In this document: positions 30,000 through 35,126 of the stretch, piece by piece | Position numbering within the stretch: position 1 is the stretch's first letter | Layout: each line of letters starts with the position of its first letter | Translations under genes and position numbers: made by a program | Notes under the pieces: model-generated | Databases searched by the model: none | What the model was told of the DNA's origin: nothing | What the model saw: only the letters and a program-made list of their open reading frames with translations | Assembly: GCA_902573335.1 (NCBI GenBank) | Contig: CACGJI010000005.1 | Coordinates: forward strand, 1 to 35,126 | Source: an uncultured Synechococcaceae cyanobacterium | Lineage (GTDB): Bacteria > Cyanobacteriota > Cyanobacteriia > PCC-6307 > Cyanobiaceae | Direction: 5' to 3' | DNA length: 35,126 bases

Positions 30000-30149
30000 A
30001 ATGACTCTTATAAAGTTCCATATTAGAGGTTAATATGTTTTTTTTGTGGCCTTCAAAGTAAATAACTAATATTAAAGTCAGTTTTTTTGTTTTAAAAGAT
30101 ACTAAAAAATTATTGAATTAAACTAGGGTGGTTTTATTAATTCAATATT

Positions 30150-30284
30150 ATGGAATTAATAATTTATATTTTTTTATTTCTTATTCTTTTTTTGGGAGTT
30201 ATTTTTAATTTAAAAATAACTAATTATAAAAAAGTTAAAGAAATACGAAACAAAGCTAAAGATTATTCAAAAAAAAATCTTTAA
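30150..30284 (+). CDS. Small membrane protein, 44 aa
   Basis: ATG 30150, TAA 30282-30284, starting MELIIYIFLFLILFLGVIFN. One helix, then a basic tail (YKKVKEIRNKAKDYSKKN). No family is recognised. Confidence 0.5.
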   Translation: MELIIYIFLFLILFLGVIFNLKITNYKKVKEIRNKAKDYSKKNL

Positions 30285-30300
30285 ATATGTATTACTAAGA

Positions 30301-30540
30301 TTAAAATTCAATTTTTTCATTTGGAGTAAATACTGAGCAATATTTTTTAACTAGGTCCTTTGGCTGATTGATGGAAGAATTCGTTAATTTTAAATTTAGT
30401 TTTTCTATAGCCTCATTAGCTTTAATCTCACCGAGTCGATATCTTGCACACGTATCCAATACTTTAAACATTTTTGTGGTGACGGCTTCAGCTGGATAAA
30501 TTAGAAAAAATAGGTAAAAAACAACAACTAAGTACTTCAT
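30301..30540 (-). CDS. Small exported protein, 79 aa
   Basis: The N-terminus MKYLVVVFYLFFLIYPAEAV is a classic Sec signal peptide with cleavage likely after AEA (residue 19). The mature part of about 60 residues has two Cys (DTCARYR and KKYCSVF) that could form a disulfide in the periplasm. No named family. Confidence 0.7.
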   Translation of the reverse strand: MKYLVVVFYLFFLIYPAEAVTTKMFKVLDTCARYRLGEIKANEAIEKLNLKLTNSSINQPKDLVKKYCSVFTPNEKIEF

Positions 30541-30719
30541 TTTTTTTAATAAATTGGATATTTAGCGAATAGTTTCAATAATTTAGAAAAAAATTAATTA
30601 AGAAAAAGATTAAAATTTAATAGAATAATCGAATTTAAGTTGGATCTAGGATTTCTATAAAATAATAATAAAAGAAATTAAGATAAAATAAGTGAAAGTA
30701 ATAAATAATTTCGGTGAAA

Positions 30720-30857
30720 ATGAGAAAATTAATAGATAAACATAAAACTCTTATAAATTGTTACCAAAAAAAATTCAAATTGAGTGATTATCAATTACTT
30801 TGGTTAGTTTTCTTTAAAGGAGTATTAATAACAATAATATTTTTCAAAATTTTTTAA
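30720..30857 (+). CDS. Small membrane protein, 45 aa
   Basis: ATG 30720, TAA 30855-30857, starting MRKLIDKHKTLINCYQKKFK. Basic first half and a C-terminal hydrophobic helix (LLWLVFFKGVLITIIFF), a tail-anchored topology. No family is recognised. Confidence 0.45.
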   Translation: MRKLIDKHKTLINCYQKKFKLSDYQLLWLVFFKGVLITIIFFKIF

Positions 30858-30941
30858 TAAAGCTATTCCAAGAATGAAATTTTCGCATGATTTGACTATA
30901 TTTAATGATAGATTTCCTAATTAGTTAAATAGTTATCAGCT

Positions 30942-31217
30942 ATGAATATTTTTGGTGTAGGTTTGCCTGAAGTTACCGTAATACTTATCTTAGCTCTTTT
31001 AATTTTTGGCCCAAAAAAGCTTCCAGAATTAGGAAAACAGCTTGGCAAAACTTTGAAAAGTCTTAAAAAAGCGTCGAATGAATTTCAAAATGAAATCGAT
31101 CAAGTTATGAACGAAGAAGATAAAGATGAATCTCTTAAATCTATAGAAAGCAATCAAACCAATGAAATTAATCAAGAAAAAATAGATTCAGAAAACAATA
31201 ATTTTTCAAATAAATAG
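30942..31217 (+). CDS. tatA: Sec-independent translocase subunit TatA/TatB family
   Basis: 91 residues. An N-terminal helix (about 5-21) is followed by the hallmark FGPKKLPELGKQLGKTLKSL amphipathic helix and an acidic, Asn-rich tail. It belongs to the twin-arginine export pathway that moves folded proteins across the thylakoid or plasma membrane. Cyanobacteria usually have one TatA and one TatB-like protein; this start (GLPEVTVILILALLIFGPKK) suits either. The next gene starts about 20 bases later. Confidence 0.93.
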   Translation: MNIFGVGLPEVTVILILALLIFGPKKLPELGKQLGKTLKSLKKASNEFQNEIDQVMNEEDKDESLKSIESNQTNEINQEKIDSENNNFSNK

Positions 31218-31236
31218 AATAGCAACAACTAATATC

Positions 31237-31629
31237 TTGGATAGGCCCATAACACCAATAGACGAATTTGAAAGAGCATTAAATAAAGCAGCTCTTACTA
31301 AAGAAGAATATGAATTGATAGACTACATCCGCTATACAAGTGTTTTTACACAGCCTAGTCTTATTAAAGATTTAAAAAGGCCATCAAAGCCTCCTCTTTT
31401 GTCAGTTCTATGTCAAATTTGCAGAAAAATTGGTTCGGAGATGCCAGATCATTTTAAAAAAGTAATTGAGTGGTCAATTGAAATAAGTGATCACGACACA
31501 AAATGGGATGCTCATTTAATTTGCGCAGAAGCATTGAATATAGACAAAATCCCATTAAGTCCTATTCATGGAACAACTTTATTTGATGTTCTTGTTGTAC
31601 ACAAAGAATTATTTCTTGGCTTTGATTAA
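31237..31629 (+). CDS. Conserved cyanobacterial hypothetical protein, 130 aa
   Basis: TTG start at 31237 (MDRPITPIDEFERALNKAAL). Soluble and helical, with repeated aromatic and Cys positions (LLSVLCQICRKIG and HLICAEALN) and HGTTLFDVLVVHKELFLG at the end. I do not recognise a named family. It follows tatA by 19 bases and is probably in its transcript. Confidence 0.65.
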   Translation: MDRPITPIDEFERALNKAALTKEEYELIDYIRYTSVFTQPSLIKDLKRPSKPPLLSVLCQICRKIGSEMPDHFKKVIEWSIEISDHDTKWDAHLICAEALNIDKIPLSPIHGTTLFDVLVVHKELFLGFD

Positions 31630-31635
31630 ATTAAA

Positions 31636-31953
31636 TTAATCATCTAAAGGCACAGAATCAGTATCTATAACTTCCGAATCATCATACTTATTTATTTTAT
31701 TTTCAATCCAGTTATTTATATAACTAACTAAAGGCAATGACCCTCTAAAAATAAAAATAGAGGTAGGCAAAGCGCTTACTAAACCGAATACTGGACTTTT
31801 AAAAAGTAATCTTCCGGCTTTAATATTAAATAAAATAATAAGCGCTGAGGGAACTATAACTTTAACTACTGTTTTGAGAGCCTCAAGCCAACCAACACGA
31901 TATGTCCACCATATTAAAACTATGCCAACTATATATAGGAATAAGTAAGTCAT
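31636..31953 (-). CDS. Small integral membrane protein, 105 aa
   Basis: Starts MTYLFLYIVGIVLIWWTYRV. Hydrophobic segments at about 2-18, 28-44 and 55-78 suggest two or three spans, followed by an acidic soluble tail (YDDSEVIDTDSVPLDD). No family is recognised. It is convergent with the 130-aa gene, 6 bases apart. Confidence 0.6.
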   Translation of the reverse strand: MTYLFLYIVGIVLIWWTYRVGWLEALKTVVKVIVPSALIILFNIKAGRLLFKSPVFGLVSALPTSIFIFRGSLPLVSYINNWIENKINKYDDSEVIDTDSVPLDD

Positions 31954-32044
31954 AAAAATAGTATAATGATTATCTATTTATCTTGTTCTTACTAAGAAAA
32001 AGATTTTATAATTTTTTTTAACATCAATCATTCAAATTCTAGTA

Positions 32045-32260
32045 ATGAGTTTTTCTGAAATAAGAAAATTTTTAATTAAGATGCAATCTGATGAAGACTT
32101 AAAAGAGCAGGTTACTACATCCTCTACAGCGGATGATGTAGCCCTAATAGGTCAAAGCTTAGGTTATGACTTTTCAGGAGATGATCTCTTAAGATTTAAT
32201 GGACAAAAAGTTGATAAAGTTACCGTTAGAAAGGTAGACCATCCAGGAGAATACCACTAA
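32045..32260 (+). CDS. Nif11-domain small protein
   Basis: 71 residues matching the Nif11-like leader domain: MSFSEIRKFLIKMQSDEDLKEQV, then TADDVALIGQSLGYDFSGDDLL. Such domains also form leaders of ribosomal peptide natural products, but here there is no Gly-Gly cleavage site and no Cys/Ser/Thr-rich core, and no modification enzyme is nearby. It is therefore a stand-alone Nif11 protein of unknown role. Confidence 0.8.
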   Translation: MSFSEIRKFLIKMQSDEDLKEQVTTSSTADDVALIGQSLGYDFSGDDLLRFNGQKVDKVTVRKVDHPGEYH

Positions 32261-32264
32261 TAAA

Positions 32265-32750
32265 TTAAGACTTAACCCATATTGCAAGCCCTCCACCCCT
32301 GCCTCGAGCACATAACCAATTATCTTTAGTGCTAATTCCTACAAGTGAGAAAAAAGGCATTTTTTTATCTTCTGGTTTTTTTAATTCCTTATTAAATATT
32401 GGAAAACTACTAATACTAATTTTTAATTCTTCAAAATAAAAAGCCAATAAAGGTCTAAGCCCTTTTAATTCTGCGCTACCCACAAAAGTAATATTTAATA
32501 TTCCGAAATTAATTGAATTTTTTATTTCATAATTTATTTGATCCTCTTTATTTTTACTGTTTAATTCGAGTCTTGCCGACAATACTTGGAGAATCGAACT
32601 GGGTACATTTTTGATTTCATCTGACTCCTTTCCCCATACATAATTAAACTTCCATATTCCTAACAATTCCTCATATACTATTCCGCTACCATTTTTTTGA
32701 GAATTTTTTTCTAATATTTTTAGCTCCTTGATATCAGGTAAGTCTTTCAT
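32265..32750 (-). CDS. Conserved cyanobacterial protein, possibly PAP/fibrillin-like
   Basis: 161 residues. Beta-rich, with GIWKFNYVWGKES near the start (a GxWxLxY-like pattern), a lipocalin-like middle, and CARGRGGGLAIWVKS at the end. These suggest a plastid-lipid-associated (fibrillin-like) barrel, but the match is not decisive. Cytosolic or membrane-surface. Its stop lies 4 bases from that of the convergent Nif11 gene. Confidence 0.55.
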   Translation of the reverse strand: MKDLPDIKELKILEKNSQKNGSGIVYEELLGIWKFNYVWGKESDEIKNVPSSILQVLSARLELNSKNKEDQINYEIKNSINFGILNITFVGSAELKGLRPLLAFYFEELKISISSFPIFNKELKKPEDKKMPFFSLVGISTKDNWLCARGRGGGLAIWVKS

Positions 32751-32923
32751 AATAGATTTTTTCTAGGAATTTAATATTAAGATAACTTCATAAAAAATGT
32801 TCAAAACCAAAAAGATCACCTCAAAAATATTTCTTTGTTTCAATATATTTCTAAAAAAATAATTTTTTGGCACACATAAGGAACAAGATCTCGTTAATAT
32901 GTTTACATAAAGTTATTAATTCA

Positions 32924-33034
32924 ATGGATTTTATTTCTAAAAGCCAGGGATACATTCCTCTAAAAGCAGTCCCTTACATATTTTTTCTAGCTGTTGTACT
33001 AAGTATCACAACTTCAACAAATACATTTGTCTAA
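32924..33034 (+). CDS. Small single-span membrane protein, 36 aa (paralogue of 2574-2681)
   Basis: ATG 32924, TAA 33032-33034, starting MDFISKSQGYIPLKAVPYIF, with one helix (about 15-30) and a Thr-rich end. It matches the 35-aa protein at 2574-2681 at 26 of 35 positions. Unlike that copy it has no hli gene beside it. It precedes the CrtISO-like gene by about 40 bases. Confidence 0.65.
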   Translation: MDFISKSQGYIPLKAVPYIFFLAVVLSITTSTNTFV

Positions 33035-33073
33035 AACTAATTAGTTTTGCGTGAAGAGTAAAGTAAATATTTG

Positions 33074-34603
33074 ATGAAAAAGTACGATGTTGTAATAGTC
33101 GGTAGTGGAATAGGGGGATTATGTTGCGGTTCTATTCTGGCTTTATCGGGTAAGAAAGTTCTTATATGTGAAGCACATACCCAACCGGGAGGTGTTGCTC
33201 ACAGTTTCAAAAGGAAAGGCTACACTTTCGAATCAGGCCCTTCATTGTGGAGTGGGATAGGTAAATGGCCGACAACTAATCCCTTAGGGCAAATCCTTAA
33301 ATTACTCGATGAAAAAGTTGAACTATTTCAATACAAAGGTTGGCAAGTAATTGTCCCAGAAGGCAATTTTAATCTTGATGTGGGGGAAGAACCTTTTAAA
33401 CAAACAATAAAAACTTTAAGAGGTGAGAAATCTGTTAAAGAATGGGAATCATTTATTTCCGAAATAAAACCTCTTAGCCAAATAATAAATGAAATACCTT
33501 TACTCTCATTTTCTCCCGAATCAATAAATTTCTTAGATCTAATAAATTTAACCTCAAAATTTTTACCTAATATCAATCAAATACCAAAAATTAATAAAGG
33601 CTTTGGGAATTTAGTAAATAATCATCTAGAGGATCCTTTTCTCAGAAATTGGGTTGATTTATTGAGCTTTTTGATAAGTGGTATGTCAATGCATGATACA
33701 AATACAGCTGCGATGGCTACTTTATTTAACGAATGGTTTGAACCAAATTCATACCTTGAATACCCTAAAGGAGGTAGTGAATCTATCGTGAAAGCCTTAA
33801 TTAATGGATTTAAAAAAAATGGAGGAGAATTAATTCTCTCTTCGAGAGTAAAGTCAATTAACTTCAATAAAAATTTAGCGACAAGTATAACTCTTAATAA
33901 TGGTTCTAGTTATGGTTGCGATACTATTGTCACTAATACTGATGTTTGGAATTTAAAACAGTTAATTCCAAATGGAATTTCAAAAAAATGGAATACAAAA
34001 GTTTTGAACCCAAATAAATGTGATTCTTTCCTTCATATACATCTAGGTTTTGATGCTGATGGTCTTGAAGATTTGCCAATACATGCGATACATGTTGATG
34101 AGTGGGAAAAAGGTATAACCGCAGAAAGAAATATAGCCGTATTTTCAATCCCATCTGTTTTAGATAAAAATATGGCCCCTAAAGGGAAACATGTTCTTCA
34201 TGGATATACTCCCGCAAATGAACCTTGGGAAATTTGGGAAAACCTAAATCCAAAAGAATTAGAATATAGAAATTTGAAAGAAGAAAGATGTTCAATATTC
34301 CTTAATGCAGTGCGAAAATTCATCCCTGACATAGATGAAAGGATTGATTTAAAGATGCTTGGAACCCCAATCACTCATAAAAAATTCACCAATACCTATT
34401 GCGGTAGTTACGGCCCTGCATTATCTGCAGCAAAAGGTCTTTTCCCAGGCTGCAAAACTCCAGTAAAAAATCTATTTACTTGCGGAGCAAGTACATTTCC
34501 AGGTATTGGAATTCCTGCTGTTTCAGCAAGTGGTGCTTACGCAGCTGAAAAAATTATTGGTAAAAAAGAATTTAAAACTCTTCTTAAGAAAATAAATTTA
34601 TGA
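33074..34603 (+). CDS. Phytoene desaturase/carotene isomerase-family FAD oxidoreductase
   Basis: 509 residues from ATG 33074, taken over a TTG one codon earlier. The N-terminal FAD-binding VIVGSGIGGLCCGSILALSG and GGVAHSFKRKGYTFESGPSL match CrtI/CrtISO-type enzymes, and the C-terminal YCGSYGPALSAAKGLFPGCK and GASTFPGIGIPAVSASGAYA complete the FAD fold. It could isomerise or desaturate a carotenoid or a related polyene, or be a retinol-saturase-like paralogue. Cyanobacteria usually have CrtISO as a separate gene; I cannot tell which this is. Confidence 0.85.
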   Translation: MKKYDVVIVGSGIGGLCCGSILALSGKKVLICEAHTQPGGVAHSFKRKGYTFESGPSLWSGIGKWPTTNPLGQILKLLDEKVELFQYKGWQVIVPEGNFNLDVGEEPFKQTIKTLRGEKSVKEWESFISEIKPLSQIINEIPLLSFSPESINFLDLINLTSKFLPNINQIPKINKGFGNLVNNHLEDPFLRNWVDLLSFLISGMSMHDTNTAAMATLFNEWFEPNSYLEYPKGGSESIVKALINGFKKNGGELILSSRVKSINFNKNLATSITLNNGSSYGCDTIVTNTDVWNLKQLIPNGISKKWNTKVLNPNKCDSFLHIHLGFDADGLEDLPIHAIHVDEWEKGITAERNIAVFSIPSVLDKNMAPKGKHVLHGYTPANEPWEIWENLNPKELEYRNLKEERCSIFLNAVRKFIPDIDERIDLKMLGTPITHKKFTNTYCGSYGPALSAAKGLFPGCKTPVKNLFTCGASTFPGIGIPAVSASGAYAAEKIIGKKEFKTLLKKINL

Positions 34604-34719
34604 ATCAAGTTCTTTTTATAACTCTACAAATACATAGTTAAGAAATAAGAATAAAGAAAGCAAAAACGTTCAATAATGATAATCTTTATCTGGACATAAA
34701 CTTAACTTATAGCTCTTAT

Positions 34720-34923
34720 ATGTTTTTCTTATCAATTCCTCAAGCCTGGCATTTAGTTGGCACTTGGACAGAACAACTTCCAAGCGAGTCAAATCTTATA
34801 GGAATGGGCCAAACAGAATTAATGATGACTTTACATTCAATATTCGTTCCTCTCTTACTTATAATTTCATATTACCTATTCCATAGACTTAATAAAAACG
34901 AATCAAAGAAAATTAAAGGATGA
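34720..34923 (+). CDS. Small membrane protein, 67 aa
   Basis: Begins MFFLSIPQAWHLVGTWTEQL. One clear helix (about 37-54, TLHSIFVPLLLIISYYLFHR) and a basic tail (RLNKNESKKIKG). The N-terminal part could be a membrane-interfacial helix. No family is recognised. It converges on the partial ORF at the window end. Confidence 0.5.
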   Translation: MFFLSIPQAWHLVGTWTEQLPSESNLIGMGQTELMMTLHSIFVPLLLIISYYLFHRLNKNESKKIKG

Positions 34924-34934
34924 TCGTTTAAGGT

Positions 34935-35126
34935 TTATTTAGCTGAACTTCTTCTAACTACTTTTCTGCCTGTAGAAGTATCAACTCCGCTTGAATCTTT
35001 TGTTTGTGAATTAGTTTCAACATTATCGAAATCACTCTTATCCATTTCTGCACAAACACCTACTACCATGGCTGCTTGCATTTGATCTGGTAAATCTCCA
35101 ATAGTTAATAAAGCCTTTAAAACTAA
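34935..35126 (-). CDS. Partial CDS, C-terminal 63 residues
   Basis: Open to the window edge with TAA at 34935-34937. The visible part reads LVLKALLTIGDLPDQMQAAM, then VVGVCAEMDKSDFDNVETNS, then a Ser/Thr-rich basic tail ending RKVVRRSSAK. The start lies outside. Soluble. No family can be named from this fragment. Confidence 0.7.
   Translation of the reverse strand, partial: LVLKALLTIGDLPDQMQAAMVVGVCAEMDKSDFDNVETNSQTKDSSGVDTSTGRKVVRRSSAK

Noticed and set aside
32045-32260. Nif11 protein as a lanthipeptide (prochlorosin-like) precursor
   Set aside because: No Gly-Gly cleavage motif, no Cys-containing core and no LanM-type enzyme in the window.

Overview
The window is cyanobacterial and almost certainly from a high-light-adapted Prochlorococcus. 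It is very AT-rich and packed with tiny single-membrane-span genes. It carries several high-light-inducible (Hli) proteins with the C-terminal TTGQIIPG motif, two copies of the picocyanobacterial family DUF1651, and an ordinary picocyanobacterial backbone (thiD, tenA, photolyase, pip, arfB, bcp, tatA). The left half is a tRNA-anchored genomic island; the right half, from about 20.5 kb, is mostly chromosomal backbone.

Layout. (1) 48-212: tRNA-Tyr(GTA) and tRNA-Thr(GGT), followed by a decayed integrase start at 351. (2) 537-4360: RRM protein, DUF1330 protein, small ORFs and two hli loci. (3) 4491-9680: a minus-strand cluster of aspartate-carbamoyltransferase-like enzyme, asparagine synthase (frameshifted), M20 carbamoylase/allantoate-amidohydrolase-like enzyme and DUF1028 Ntn-hydrolase-like protein. 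(4) 10253-10345: a duplicated tRNA-Tyr tail, spacer and complete second tRNA-Thr. (5) 10346-17121: a compact integrated element with a tyrosine recombinase, zinc-ribbon ORF, excisionase-like ORF, primase-type zinc-finger protein and VapE/D5-like helicase on the plus strand, and a leftward operon of small proteins including a terminase-small-subunit-like protein and DUF1651. It closes on a 46-bp tRNA-Thr 3' fragment. (6) 17122-20540: small-ORF-rich flexible DNA. (7) 20550-35126: thiamine salvage, photolyase, peptidase, ribosome rescue, peroxiredoxin, Tat and CrtISO-like oxidoreductase genes, interspersed with small conserved proteins.

Main interpretation. 10346-17121 has the architecture of a phage satellite of the tycheposon/PICI-like kind described from Prochlorococcus: tRNA attachment, a replication module, a small-terminase-like gene and no capsid genes. 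It sits in tandem behind an older island segment (about 167-10300) bounded by the same tRNA-Thr sequence. Three attachment-type repeats (167, 10300, 17076) therefore divide the region into two nested or sequentially excisable units. Tandem 12-mers (TCYGCTCTARTT) near both ends of the element, plus an inverted pair at its central regulatory gap, look like recombinase-arm, replication or regulator sites that the genes do not explain.

Metabolically, the carbamoyl cluster pairs an enzyme that should make an N-carbamoyl compound with one that should hydrolyse one, together with an amide synthetase. I can only propose a ureido/amide nitrogen pathway for it. All calls come from reading the sequence; no database search was run.
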